This document shows positions 1 through 8,868 of a stretch of DNA of 64,000 nucleotides, piece after piece (the first letter of the stretch is position 1; each line of letters starts with the position of its first letter). Source of the stretch: Arcticimaribacter sp965277835. GTDB taxonomy: Bacteria; Bacteroidota; Bacteroidia; Flavobacteriales; Flavobacteriaceae. The stretch covers positions 1,426,001 to 1,490,000 of the forward strand of contig OZ255841.1 in NCBI GenBank assembly GCA_965277835.1, in the 5' to 3' direction. The notes below the pieces were generated by a model. That model was not told where the DNA came from and searched no databases. It saw nothing but the letters and a program-made list of their open reading frames with translations. A program made the translations under genes and the position numbers.

Positions 1-175
1 TATAAGTGAATTTGAAATAAATTTCCCTGATATTGAAACTTCACTAGTTTTTGAAACACCTAATTATAAAGTACGTGTTGGGCGACTTAAAAACTTAAAT
101 GAAGTTAATATTCTTCTTGAAGAGATAAAGAAAAAGTATCCTAGTGCTTTTATATTAGAGCCTAATAATTTATAG
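1..175 (+). CDS. SPOR-domain protein, C-terminal end (partial)
   Basis: An open frame enters at base 2 and ends with TAG at 173-175. Its last 57 codons read like the end of a SPOR domain: a 'YKVRVGRL' strand, a helix rich in Glu and Lys, then 'YPSAFIL'. SPOR domains bind denuded glycan strands of peptidoglycan, so the protein is probably envelope-associated. The N-terminal part lies outside the window. Its last 6 bases overlap the convergent end of infB (stop at 170-172), so the two genes are interlocked tail to tail with no terminator between them. The identification rests on a short C-terminal segment only. Confidence 0.72.
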   Translation, partial: ISEFEINFPDIETSLVFETPNYKVRVGRLKNLNEVNILLEEIKKKYPSAFILEPNNL

Positions 176-2974
176 CTTCTTTTTGATTGCTACTTCTTGG
201 AAAGATTCGATAACATCACCTATTTGGATATCGTTATAGCCCTTAATCTGAAGTCCACAATCGTACCCTTTGCTAACTTCCTTAACATCGTCTTTAAAAC
301 GTTTTAACGAACTTAAAACGCCTGTATATTGAACCACGCCCTCTCTAATAATACGAATATTTGAGTTTCGATAAATTTTACCAGAAGTTACCATACACCC
401 TGCAATGGTACCAATTTTAGATATCTTAAAGGTTTCTCTTATTTCGACATTCCCCGTAATTTCCTCTTTCATTTCTGGAGAAAGCATGCCTTCCATTGCA
501 TCTTTTATATCGTTGATAGCGTCATATATAATGGAGTACGACCGAATATCTATTTCTTCTTTTTCTGCAAGCAAACGCGCATTACCCATTGGACGAACAT
601 TAAATCCTATTACAACAGCATCAGACGCAGAAGCTAATAATACATCGGATTCTGTGATTGCTCCCACTCCTTTATGAATAATATTAACTTGTATTTCTTC
701 TGTAGATAATTTTTGAAAAGAGTCCGTAAGTGCTTCGACAGAACCATCCACGTCTCCCTTAAGAATTAAATTTAATTCCTTAAAGTCACCTAAAGCAATT
801 CTTCGTCCAATTTCATCAAGGGTTATATGTCGTTGTGTACGCACATTTTGTTCTCGAAGTAATTGCGTCCTTTTCGCTGCAATTTGTTTAGCTTCTCTTT
901 CGTCTTCAAGAACTTTAAAGCTATCACCAGCTTGTGGTGCACCATCTAATCCTAAAATAGAAACAGGAGTAGAAGGTTTGGCAGATTTAACCCCTTGCCC
1001 TCTCTCATCGAACATTGCTTTAACTTTTCCGCTATGTTTACCCGCAAGAATATAATCTCCAACCTTTAGGGTTCCTCCCTGAACAAGAATAGTAGATACA
1101 TACCCACGACCTTTGTCTAAATATGCCTCAACAACAGTACCTTTGGCTTTCCTGTTTGGATTTGCTTTTAATTCTAACAACTCCGCTTCTAACAATACTT
1201 TTTCGAGTAGCTCTTTTATTCCAGTTCCTTTTATAGCCGAAACATCTTGCGATTGAACTTTCCCTCCCCAATCTTCAACCATAAGGTTCATTTGAGCTAA
1301 TCCTTCTTTGATTTTATCTGGGTTCGAATTTTCTTTATCTACTTTATTAATTGCAAAAACAATAGGTACTCCAGCTGCCTGTGCATGATTTATAGCTTCT
1401 TTTGTTTGAGGCATAATATCATCATCTGCAGCAATAACAATAATAGCAATGTCTGTAACCTGAGCCCCTCGTGCTCGCATTGCCGTAAAGGCTTCGTGAC
1501 CAGGGGTGTCTAAGAATGCTATTCTCTGTTTATTATCAAGTGAAACCGAATATGCCCCAATATGTTGCGTTATTCCTCCAGCTTCTCCTGCTATTACATT
1601 TTCGCTTCTTATATAATCTAACAAAGATGTTTTACCGTGATCTACATGACCCATTACTGTAACTATTGGAGCGCGAAATTCAAGGTCAGCTTCATTTTCT
1701 TCCTCTTCTTCAGAATTTTCTTCAAGGTCACTTTTTACAAAATCAACTTCATATCCAAATTCATCTGCTACAATAGATAAGGTCTCTGCATCTAGTCTTT
1801 GGTTCATCGTAACCATAATCCCTAAAGACATACACGCAGAAATAATTTCGGTACCGCTTATTTCCATCAAGGTAGCTACTTCTCCTACGGTAATAAACTC
1901 TGTTACTTTTAAAATTTTACTCTCTGCCTCAAGTTGTGCTAACTCTTCTTCTGTTTTTTGGCGGTGCTGAACGCGCTTGTCCCTTCTGTATTTAGCACCT
2001 TTAGATTTATTGGTATTCCCTTGTAATTTTTCTAAAGTCTCTCTTATTTGCTTTTGAACTTCTTCTTCTGAAGGTTCTGCTTTAGGTGCTGCTACTGGTC
2101 TACCACCTGGTTTCCCTCTTTGTTTTCCTTTTTGTTTATTGTTTCGAGAGTTTGCCCCTGCTTTTTGATTAGCAGTAGGCTCTTTGGTTATTCTTTTACG
2201 TTTTTTCTTTCGCGCATCTTCTACACTCTTCTCTTTCTTATTAACAGAATCGATATCAATTATTTCACCTGTTTTTTTAGGGCCAGTTAATTTCTCATAC
2301 TTAGTTGCAATTGCTATAGGCGCTTCAACTAATTCTCCTTCATCTTTTTTTATACTCTTAGGCGTATCTTTTTCTACACTCTTAGTTTTTGCTTCCTCTT
2401 TTACCTCTGCTTTTACGTCTTCTTTTGCTTCTTCTTTTGCTTCTTCTTTTACGTCCTCTTTTGCCTTTACTTTTGTGTCTTCTTTTACTTTTGAGGGGGT
2501 CGTCTCCTTTTTCTTTACTTCTTTTTTTACAGGTTGTGTTTCAACTTTAACCTCTTTTTCTTCTTTCTTTTCTGTAGACGTTTCTTTTTTAGAAGGCGTA
2601 GCAGGTTTCTTTTCTAAATCAATTTTACCTACTGCTTTCGGACGATTTAAACTTGCTGTCGCACGAATTACTTCTTGTTTTTCTAATTGTTCTTTTTCTT
2701 TCTGTTGTTTTTCAAGCTCTAATTTTTCCTGCTTCAAGCGCTGCTCTTCCTTCTCTTTTCGTTTCTCTTCGGTTATCTCTTGCGAGGCTGCTTTTTTAGA
2801 TTTATCTGTTTCGAACTCATCTAACAATACGCCATACACTTCTTGTGATATCTTGGTAGTTGGACGTGCCTCTACCTGATATCCTTTTTGTGTTAAATGT
2901 TCAACAGCTCTATCTAAAGATATATTGAGTTCTCTCAAAGCTTTGTTAAGCCGTATTGTTGGTTGGTCAGACAT
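170..2974 (-). CDS. infB: Translation initiation factor IF-2
   Basis: IF-2 is the GTPase that brings fMet-tRNA to the 30S subunit and promotes subunit joining. A short IF2-N helix (residues about 8-33) is followed by a long Lys/Glu-rich linker of some 300 residues with a tandem KEEA/KEDV stretch. A second IF2-N domain lies near 355-415, and the G domain carries GHVDHGKTS (about 440), DTPGHEAF (about 488) and NKVDK (about 541). Domains II-IV follow to the C-terminus. The 934-residue length fits the long Bacteroidota form. It is the last gene of rimP-nusA-infB, 48 bp after nusA, and ends inside the convergent SPOR gene. Confidence 0.98.
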   Translation of the reverse strand: MSDQPTIRLNKALRELNISLDRAVEHLTQKGYQVEARPTTKISQEVYGVLLDEFETDKSKKAASQEITEEKRKEKEEQRLKQEKLELEKQQKEKEQLEKQEVIRATASLNRPKAVGKIDLEKKPATPSKKETSTEKKEEKEVKVETQPVKKEVKKKETTPSKVKEDTKVKAKEDVKEEAKEEAKEDVKAEVKEEAKTKSVEKDTPKSIKKDEGELVEAPIAIATKYEKLTGPKKTGEIIDIDSVNKKEKSVEDARKKKRKRITKEPTANQKAGANSRNNKQKGKQRGKPGGRPVAAPKAEPSEEEVQKQIRETLEKLQGNTNKSKGAKYRRDKRVQHRQKTEEELAQLEAESKILKVTEFITVGEVATLMEISGTEIISACMSLGIMVTMNQRLDAETLSIVADEFGYEVDFVKSDLEENSEEEEENEADLEFRAPIVTVMGHVDHGKTSLLDYIRSENVIAGEAGGITQHIGAYSVSLDNKQRIAFLDTPGHEAFTAMRARGAQVTDIAIIVIAADDDIMPQTKEAINHAQAAGVPIVFAINKVDKENSNPDKIKEGLAQMNLMVEDWGGKVQSQDVSAIKGTGIKELLEKVLLEAELLELKANPNRKAKGTVVEAYLDKGRGYVSTILVQGGTLKVGDYILAGKHSGKVKAMFDERGQGVKSAKPSTPVSILGLDGAPQAGDSFKVLEDEREAKQIAAKRTQLLREQNVRTQRHITLDEIGRRIALGDFKELNLILKGDVDGSVEALTDSFQKLSTEEIQVNIIHKGVGAITESDVLLASASDAVVIGFNVRPMGNARLLAEKEEIDIRSYSIIYDAINDIKDAMEGMLSPEMKEEITGNVEIRETFKISKIGTIAGCMVTSGKIYRNSNIRIIREGVVQYTGVLSSLKRFKDDVKEVSKGYDCGLQIKGYNDIQIGDVIESFQEVAIKKKL
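2398..2475 (-). repeat. Tandem repeat in infB linker (KEEA/KEDV)
   Basis: Degenerate 12-bp units on the minus strand encode repeated KEEA/KEDV/KAEV tetrapeptides in the charged linker of IF-2. The repeat is in frame and low in complexity, and is the kind of segment that changes length between strains without affecting the G domain. Confidence 0.7.
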
Positions 2975-3022
2975 ATTTACTTTTATTCAAATACAAAAAT
3001 ATGGAAAATTAACTCCCGAAGA

Positions 3023-4255
3023 CTAATCTTCAAATTCCTCTTTTAATATTTTTAAAACTTCTAATATTGTTTCTTCTTCTAGATCTGTTCTTTTCACCAA
3101 ATCTTGAATCTCTAATTCTAATATACTCTTTGCGGTATCTAAACCTACTTTTTTAAATTCATCAATTACCCAAGGTTCAATTTCATCTCTAAATTCTGCT
3201 AACTCAACATCTTCTTCTGCGCCTTCTCTATATACCTCAATCTCATAACCTGTTAATTGTCCTGCAAGACGTATATTATGTCCACCTTTTCCTATAGCCT
3301 TTGATACTTCTTCTGGGTTTAAAAATACCTGAACCTGTTTTTGTTCTTCATTAATGTCCAATGAATTAATCTTAGCAGGCGATAACGACCTTGTTATAAA
3401 AAGCTGAAGGTTATTAGTATAGTTGATTACATCTATATTCTCATTCCCTAATTCTCTAACAATCCCATGTATCCTCGATCCTTTCATCCCCACGCAAGCA
3501 CCTACTGGGTCAATACGGTCGTCATAAGAATCTACAGCAACTTTTGCTTTTTCACCTGGAATCCGTACCGCTTTTTTAATATTAATTAAACCGTCGAAAA
3601 CTTCGGGTATTTCTTGTTCAAAGAGCTTCTCTAAAAACTTAGGTGAGGTTCTCGAGAAAATAATACGTGGTTTACTACCTCTCAATTCTACAGACTCAAT
3701 AATCCCCCGAACACTATCGCCTTTACGATAAAAATCTGCTGGGATTTGATGGTCTTTAGGTAAAATTAATTCATTCCCGTCATCGTCCAAAAGAATTACT
3801 TCTCTACTTCTAATGTGGTGCACTTCAGCAGCATATATCTCCCCTTCTAGGTCTTTAAATTGTTTATATATATTATTACTGTCATGCTCATAAATTTTAG
3901 AAACTAAGTTTTGGCGTAATGATAACACAAACCTACGTCCCAAATCAATAAGCTTAACTTCTTCCGAGACATCCTCTCCAACTTCAAAGTCTGGTTCAAT
4001 TTCTCGAGCTTCGCTTAATTCAATTTCTTGATTTGAATCTTCAACTTCTCCATCGGCAACCACAATTCGATTTCTCCAAATCTCTAAATCTCCCTTATCG
4101 GGATTAATAATAATATCAAAGTTATCATCTGACCCAAATTTGCGTTTCAATGTGTTTCTAAAAACTTCCTCCAAAATAACCATAAGGGTTACTCTGTCAA
4201 TGAGTTTGTCATCTTTAAACTCAGAAAACGAATCAATAAGTGCTAAATTTTCCAT
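3023..4255 (-). CDS. nusA: Transcription termination/antitermination protein NusA
   Basis: NusA binds RNA polymerase and nascent RNA to modulate pausing, termination and antitermination. The N-terminal RNAP-binding domain spans about residues 1-130, an S1 domain about 135-200, and two KH domains follow; their glycine loops show as VGMKGSRI (first KH) and IGKGGHNI (second). The C-terminus is acidic and ends at residue 410 without the extra acidic repeats found in Enterobacteria. It lies 16 bp downstream of rimP and 48 bp upstream of infB, the classic operon order. NusA may also act on the operon's own leader, but that is inference. Confidence 0.97.
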   Translation of the reverse strand: MENLALIDSFSEFKDDKLIDRVTLMVILEEVFRNTLKRKFGSDDNFDIIINPDKGDLEIWRNRIVVADGEVEDSNQEIELSEAREIEPDFEVGEDVSEEVKLIDLGRRFVLSLRQNLVSKIYEHDSNNIYKQFKDLEGEIYAAEVHHIRSREVILLDDDGNELILPKDHQIPADFYRKGDSVRGIIESVELRGSKPRIIFSRTSPKFLEKLFEQEIPEVFDGLINIKKAVRIPGEKAKVAVDSYDDRIDPVGACVGMKGSRIHGIVRELGNENIDVINYTNNLQLFITRSLSPAKINSLDINEEQKQVQVFLNPEEVSKAIGKGGHNIRLAGQLTGYEIEVYREGAEEDVELAEFRDEIEPWVIDEFKKVGLDTAKSILELEIQDLVKRTDLEEETILEVLKILKEEFED

Positions 4256-4271
4256 TTTAAGTTTATTACTA

Positions 4272-4736
4272 TTATTTTATAACTACCCTCGCTTTTTTAA
4301 TTGATATAAAAGGTAATTGCTTTGTTTTTATAACTGTTACTTTTCCTTTCCCTATTGGTTTCAACTCTCTTGCTTTCCATTCTAAAGTAATTCCTAATTG
4401 ATTAACCTCTACTAAATTACCTTCAAACACCTCGTCTTCTAATGTTATTGCTTCAAGTACTTTCCCTTTATTTTTATTATACTGTCTTGGCAATTCTAAC
4501 GGAGACCCTATTCCTGCTGAGCTTACTTCTAAAGAAAAATCTTGTTCTTCGCGATTAAGATTATGTTCTATTTGACGGCTAGCCGCAATACAAGCCTCTA
4601 GCGTAACTCCTTCATCTCCATCAAGCAAAACACGGATATTATTATCTCCTGTTATTTTTAAATCTATTAAAAATAAGTTTGGATTTTCATCCAAAAATAT
4701 TTGCAAAAGATCGGCTACTTTATTCCTAAAATTCAT
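4272..4736 (-). CDS. rimP: Ribosome maturation factor RimP
   Basis: RimP assists late 30S subunit maturation. The protein has the two-part RimP layout: an N-terminal alpha/beta domain ('LFLIDLKITGDNNIRVLLDGDEG', with a conserved acidic loop) and a C-terminal SH3-like barrel containing 'EVSSAGIGSPL'. The frame is open up to 4868, but starting at the ATG at 4736 gives 154 residues, the normal family length. The upstream 44 codons are not RimP-like and cover a terminator-like hairpin with a U-run ending just before this ATG. No clear Shine-Dalgarno is seen. It is the first gene of rimP-nusA-infB. Confidence 0.9.
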   Translation of the reverse strand: MNFRNKVADLLQIFLDENPNLFLIDLKITGDNNIRVLLDGDEGVTLEACIAASRQIEHNLNREEQDFSLEVSSAGIGSPLELPRQYNKNKGKVLEAITLEDEVFEGNLVEVNQLGITLEWKARELKPIGKGKVTVIKTKQLPFISIKKARVVIK

Positions 4737-4883
4737 TACAAAAAAAAGAGACTTTAAATAGTCTCTTCTGGATATTTTTTCAGAATTAGACAGCAAATAT
4801 AATATTTTTTTGAATTTGTCTGCTGTTTTAATAATGTTTTTTGTAGCTACATTAAGATTCAAACGCAATGGTTACCGCATTGC
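4737..4883 (-). promoter_or_regulatory. Structured leader of rimP-nusA-infB
   Basis: On the minus strand this leader holds three inverted repeats in order. The first is 4883-4865 (GCAATG/CATTGC, 7-nt loop). The second is 4826-4790 (ACAGCA and AAAT pair with ATTT and TGCTGT across a 3-nt bulge). The third is the terminator-like hairpin at 4766-4747. Such an arrangement is typical of a regulated leader, but no known riboswitch or r-leader consensus was recognised. The rest of the 303-bp gap up to the divergent gene at 5040 shows no gene. Confidence 0.45.
4740..4766 (-). terminator. Terminator-like hairpin abutting rimP start
   Basis: A perfect 7-bp stem AGAGACT/AGTCTCT (arms 4760-4766 and 4747-4753, 6-nt loop) is followed on the minus strand by a run of eight U ending 3 nt before the rimP ATG. 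In form it is an intrinsic terminator or attenuator. It could also occlude ribosome entry. Confidence 0.55.
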
Positions 4884-5039
4884 TATAGCCGAAATTTAAA
4901 CCGCTTTACTTTATTCAAAAAAATAATTGTTGACGAGACAAAACCCTCTTATCATAAAAATTGAAAAAACTTAAATGTAAAGCGTATTATTTTATAATGG
5001 ATTTTTTACTTTGTGTGATATTATAAAAACACATAACTT

Positions 5040-6050
5040 TTGATTCAATCTGATATTATAATTATTGGCGCAGGGCCTGTAGGTCTTTTTACAGTCTTCG
5101 AAGCTGGTCTTATGAAATTGAAGTGCCACCTAATCGACGCTATTCCTAAAGTAGGAGGGCAACTCTCGGAGATATACCCTAAAAAACCAATTTATGATAT
5201 TCCGGGGTTTCCAATAATACTAGCTGGAGATTTAATTGATAATCTTATGACACAAGCAGCTCCTTTTAAACCTGGGTTTACTTTAGGAGAACGTGCAGAA
5301 ACCATAGAAAAGCAAAAAGATAATAGCTTTGTTGTAACTACAAACGAGGGTACTTCGCATAAGGCTCCTGTTGTAATAATTGCAGGTGGTTTGGGTAGTT
5401 TTGAGCCTCGAAAACCTAAAATAGAGGCGCTCTCCAAATTCGAAAAAAAGGGAGTCGAGTATTTAATCCGAGAGCCTAAAGAGTATTTGAATCAAAAAAT
5501 ATATATTTCAGGAGGGGGAGATTCTGCTTTAGACTGGGCTATCTTTTTTGCGGAGCATCATAATATCCCTGTCGGTTTAGTCCATAGAACAGATATGTTT
5601 AGGGCGCACAAAGATTCTGTAGAAAAAATATATGAATTAGAAGAGAAAAAGAAAATTCAACTCTTTACCCACGCAGAGGTGATTGATTTAAAAGGGAGTC
5701 ATAAATTAGAACGTATTGTATTAAAAGAAAAAGATAAACCCCCGTTTGAAATAGATGTTAATTATTGGTTTCCTTTATTTGGATTATCACCAAAACTAGG
5801 CCCTATTGCTAACTGGGGTTTTGAAGTTGAAAACAACGCTATTAAAGTTGACCATACTTTGGATTATCAAACTAACATTCCAGGGATTTTTGCTGTTGGA
5901 GATGTCAACACATACCCTGGTAAATTAAAATTAATTTTATGCGGATTTCATGAAGCCACTCTTGCTGTGCAAACTGCTTATAAAATTATAAACCCGAATA
6001 CACGCTTTGTAATGAAATATACTACTGTTCAGGGGGTTAACGGTTTTTAG
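5040..6050 (+). CDS. Ferredoxin-NADP reductase (thioredoxin-reductase-like)
   Basis: This FAD/NADPH flavoprotein transfers electrons between NADPH and ferredoxin. The FAD Rossmann motif GAGPVG lies at about residues 9-14, the NADPH-site GGGDSALDW near 158-166, and the C-terminal FAD contact GIFAVGDVNTYPG near 283. It lacks the CxxC of thioredoxin reductase, as expected for this family. The only start that keeps the Rossmann strand is TTG at 5040: an in-frame TAA lies at 5034-5036 and the first ATG is at codon 25, after the GxGxxG. The C-terminus stops at 'TVQGVNGF', slightly shorter than many relatives. It is divergent from rimP. Confidence 0.92.
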   Translation: MIQSDIIIIGAGPVGLFTVFEAGLMKLKCHLIDAIPKVGGQLSEIYPKKPIYDIPGFPIILAGDLIDNLMTQAAPFKPGFTLGERAETIEKQKDNSFVVTTNEGTSHKAPVVIIAGGLGSFEPRKPKIEALSKFEKKGVEYLIREPKEYLNQKIYISGGGDSALDWAIFFAEHHNIPVGLVHRTDMFRAHKDSVEKIYELEEKKKIQLFTHAEVIDLKGSHKLERIVLKEKDKPPFEIDVNYWFPLFGLSPKLGPIANWGFEVENNAIKVDHTLDYQTNIPGIFAVGDVNTYPGKLKLILCGFHEATLAVQTAYKIINPNTRFVMKYTTVQGVNGF

Positions 6051-6185
6051 TTTCTTTTTAAAAAGAATTTATTTAACGTATTATTTACAAAAATTTATTA
6101 GTGTATTAACGTCTTCTTTCTATTTATCTACTTACTTTTAGAATATTGTTTCACAGTATTCAGTTTGTAATTTTTTGATTAACAG

Positions 6186-6217
6186 AAAAGCCTCTAATAA
6201 AATTATTAGAGGCTTTT
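6186..6217. terminator. Bidirectional terminator
   Basis: A perfect 15-bp inverted repeat (6186-6200 with 6203-6217, core GCCTCTAATAA) starts with A4 and ends with T4. It sits between the convergent ferredoxin-NADP reductase and NIPSNAP genes and can stop transcription from both sides. Confidence 0.85.
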
Positions 6218-6263
6218 ACTTTATAATTGAGTTTTTAATGTATTAAAAAAATGCTGTTATATT

Positions 6264-7007
6264 CTAAAGTTGTGAATAAGGCAATGGTTTAAGAAATACT
6301 CGAGTAATTTTATTTATAGTATTGGCGTACTCTTCTAATTTTAAGATGCGTAGCCACTCAGGGTGAACTAAAAATTTAGACCATGCTTCAGCATGAGCCG
6401 CCTTATCTTTAAACGCTAATAAATAGGTTAAGTTTGGCATCTGATTTCCGGTAATGTTCGGTCCAAAAAACACCATTGGAAGTCCGACTTCTTCAAAAAT
6501 CTTAAACTCACTATTATTAAACATTCTAACTTTTCTCTGCAGCGCATCCTCATTATAACTATCATATATCCTTAACTCAAAAAAACTAGCTTCACCGTTT
6601 GGGCTAATAAGATTAGGGAAACCCGAAGCAGATGCAATAAGGTTTGTGGATAATCTCTTATAGGGGTGCGATTCCTCTCCAGTTTCCATATAAGGCCTTG
6701 CATCCACAAAATACTTAGTGTCTCTAGCTAAAAATCTCTTGCTTGACTGAAAATCTTGTAAATCATCGTACGGAATAAGTACATATATTTTCTTAGGTAA
6801 ACTTTCCCCTACCTCTTCAAAAACACCTATGTTATTTATCCCTTGTCGGTTTAAGGCTGGGAAAAGTGCATCTTTAAAATAGTTGTGCAAAATATCTGCT
6901 GACTTAAAAAAATCTAATTCATAAGTCCTTAGTTCGTATACTTGTTGTTGTGCATTTGCAGTAATAAAGAAAAAAGAAAAAACTATTAATAGGTTTCGCA
7001 TGTTCAT
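6264..7007 (-). CDS. Secreted NIPSNAP-family protein
   Basis: A Sec signal peptide (hydrophobic residues about 5-17, cleavage likely after ANA) precedes two NIPSNAP-type ferredoxin-like domains. Each opens with the family signature: 'VYELRTYEL' at about 23 and 'FFELRIYDSY' at about 142. NIPSNAP domains form small alpha/beta barrels of uncertain biochemical role. A periplasmic two-domain version is seen in Bacteroidota near sugar metabolism, but nothing here fixes a substrate. ATGs at codons 1 and 3 are both possible starts. It is the last gene of a minus-strand series and faces the strong terminator at 6186. Confidence 0.8.
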   Translation of the reverse strand: MNMRNLLIVFSFFFITANAQQQVYELRTYELDFFKSADILHNYFKDALFPALNRQGINNIGVFEEVGESLPKKIYVLIPYDDLQDFQSSKRFLARDTKYFVDARPYMETGEESHPYKRLSTNLIASASGFPNLISPNGEASFFELRIYDSYNEDALQRKVRMFNNSEFKIFEEVGLPMVFFGPNITGNQMPNLTYLLAFKDKAAHAEAWSKFLVHPEWLRILKLEEYANTINKITRVFLKPLPYSQL

Positions 7008-7127
7008 ATATATTAGATGTACACAATATTAAAAATTATATTCTATAGTACAAAGTATTTACTATACATAGATTTGAGTTACAAGAGACACGGTTAAGCT
7101 AACTAATATAAAATTCACTAGAGGTTA

Positions 7128-7595
7128 TTAGTCAATCCTCTTCATGTAAATATTCTTTTTAAGCATTCCATCTTTGTCATAATAAATAAGTGTCTTGCTG
7201 TCTTTTAGTTTCCAATAGCCGTCGTCATCAATATTTACCTTGTCATTGTCAATATCATCTAAAACAAGATTCCCTTTACTATTAATAGACCAATCGAGCG
7301 TTTCTATCTGTACTTCTTTTTCAACTATATTAGTTTCGATAGTCAAAATTGCTTTTTGATTCTTTTTAAACTCAAGCCTTATATCAATTCTATCTACTAT
7401 GGCTTGGGCAAAACCTAAAACGCCTTTTGCAAAAAGGTCTTCAAAAAAATCGTTTTCTTCTAATTCCTTTTCTAATTCTTGCTCTACCTCTATGTGTAAT
7501 TTCCAATCCCCTAAAACGTTATCCTTTTTTAGTTTCGATTGAGAAAAAGAAAGCGATGAAGCTAATAGAAGTAATAAAAATATATTTGTTTTCAT
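7128..7595 (-). CDS. Small secreted protein, lipocalin-like (hypothetical)
   Basis: The 155-residue protein has a clear signal peptide (residues 1-18, cleavage near SFSQ). The mature part begins 'VLGDWKLHIE' and ends with beta-strand-like segments 'GYWKLKDSKTLIYYDKDG'. This resembles small lipocalin/META-like beta-barrels in which a conserved GxW lies near the start. The middle is acidic. No catalytic motif is visible and no function is assigned. It lies between the glycerophosphodiesterase (30 bp upstream) and the NIPSNAP gene (120 bp downstream). Confidence 0.6.
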   Translation of the reverse strand: MKTNIFLLLLLASSLSFSQSKLKKDNVLGDWKLHIEVEQELEKELEENDFFEDLFAKGVLGFAQAIVDRIDIRLEFKKNQKAILTIETNIVEKEVQIETLDWSINSKGNLVLDDIDNDKVNIDDDGYWKLKDSKTLIYYDKDGMLKKNIYMKRID

Positions 7596-7625
7596 AAGTA
7601 TTGGTTTTATGTTGTTCTGAGAAAG

Positions 7626-8447
7626 TTATTCTGATTTTTTGTTTACGCGTTCGGGGTAGTCTGTAATAATTGCATCGACCCCTATTGAAATCATACGGGC
7701 TATGTCTTCTGGCTCGTTAACTGTCCAAGGGTATATTTTGAGGTTAGCCGCATGAATTTTATCGGCATTACTTTGTGTTAAGTTTTCAAAATTTGGGTTA
7801 ATAGCAAATGCGTTCAAGCTTTTAGCCACTGGAATTGCGTCTAAAGGATCATCTTCTGTTAGCACGGCTATTGCAAGTTCTTTGTTTACCTCATAAAACT
7901 GCTGAAGCTCTTCCCAATCAAAGCTCGAGATAAAAACATCTTTAGGTTGCCATTCTGTTTTTTCAAAATAAGAGGTTAATAGCTCCGATGTTAGCCGAGC
8001 CGTTTGCGTTCCTTTTAATTCGATATTCAACTGTACCTTGCCGTTAATCAAATCCAAAACTTCGTTTAAGGTTGGGATGGGTTCTTTCCCCAAAACGAGA
8101 AACTGTCGAATTGAGTCTAATGTCATTTGTTCAATATAACCCGTACCATTTGTGAGGTCGTCTATTGTATTATCATGAAAAACCACTAACTCTCCTGTAG
8201 CACACCTAAATACATCTATCTCTATCCCATCTACACCCAAATCCATAGCTTTTTGTATAGACGCCAAAGTGTTTTCGGCAACATGCCCCCGTGCGCCTCT
8301 ATGTCCAATAACCAAAGGGTCGGTCAATTTTGTTTGCTGACAAGAAGTAGTTAACAAAGCCATTAACACCAAAGTTATAATTGTTGTGGCATATAGACTA
8401 CCGCATTTATGTTTTATTATATTTTGTTTATATTTTTTCATATTCAT
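7626..8447 (-). CDS. Glycerophosphodiester phosphodiesterase, lipoprotein
   Basis: The enzyme hydrolyses glycerophosphodiesters to glycerol-3-phosphate and an alcohol. After a signal segment with lipobox 'LLTTSC' (Cys about 36) comes the GDPD TIM barrel: 'VIGHRGARG...ENT' supplies the catalytic His and Glu, 'GIEIDVFRCATGELVVFHD' the metal-binding Glu/Asp and second catalytic His, and 'ITDYPE' is the typical end. It probably acts in the periplasm or at the outer membrane. The first 20 bp overlap the end of the upstream cupin gene, suggesting translational coupling. ATGs at codons 1 and 3 are both possible. Confidence 0.93.
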   Translation of the reverse strand: MNMKKYKQNIIKHKCGSLYATTIITLVLMALLTTSCQQTKLTDPLVIGHRGARGHVAENTLASIQKAMDLGVDGIEIDVFRCATGELVVFHDNTIDDLTNGTGYIEQMTLDSIRQFLVLGKEPIPTLNEVLDLINGKVQLNIELKGTQTARLTSELLTSYFEKTEWQPKDVFISSFDWEELQQFYEVNKELAIAVLTEDDPLDAIPVAKSLNAFAINPNFENLTQSNADKIHAANLKIYPWTVNEPEDIARMISIGVDAIITDYPERVNKKSE

Positions 8448-8787
8448 CTACTGTTAAATTAGTTTTTACATCTCCCGTGTGTTTAATGTTCTGTGGTTCA
8501 AATAACAGTAGCCATACCTCTTCCTCTGCAATAGGTCGATGCTCAACCCCTTTTGGAACTACAATCATTTCGCCTTCGTTTACCTCTACTTTTTTATCTC
8601 TAAACTCCATAATCATTTTCCCTTTTAAGAGGTAAAAAAGTTCATCCTCGTCTTTATGGTCGTGCCATACAAATTCGCCTTTTATTTTTGCAAGTTTTAC
8701 CTGCTGCCCATTCAAGTCTGCAATAACTTTAGGAGTCCATAAGTCATTTATTAAATCGAGCTTATCTTTTATATTGATGGAGTGCAT
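8428..8787 (-). CDS. Cupin-domain protein
   Basis: A small 119-residue single-domain cupin. Motif 1 reads 'WHDHKDEDELFYLLKG' (H, H, E metal ligands) and motif 2 reads 'VVPKGVEHRPIA' (H ligand). Cytosolic mononuclear cupins of this size may be isomerases, dioxygenases or binding proteins, and the substrate cannot be read from sequence. Its 3' end overlaps the glycerophosphodiesterase gene by 20 bp, so they are co-expressed. Confidence 0.88.
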   Translation of the reverse strand: MHSINIKDKLDLINDLWTPKVIADLNGQQVKLAKIKGEFVWHDHKDEDELFYLLKGKMIMEFRDKKVEVNEGEMIVVPKGVEHRPIAEEEVWLLLFEPQNIKHTGDVKTNLTVDEYEKI

Positions 8788-8868
8788 AGGATTGACTTTT
8801 CTGATTAATCAAAATATCATTTTCAATAAAGCTAATATTATTATTTTTAACAGTAAATAATAACGCCT

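Noticed and set aside
2184..2879. 231-codon Ser/Phe-rich open frame on the plus strand
   Set aside because: It is the antisense of the Lys/Glu repeat linker of infB. Its composition (Phe/Ser runs) is simply the complement of AAA/GAA codons, with no domain.
4737..4868. 44-codon N-terminal extension of RimP
   Set aside because: It is not RimP-like, and it covers a terminator-like hairpin with U8 and two further inverted-repeat arms. The ATG at 4736 gives the normal length.
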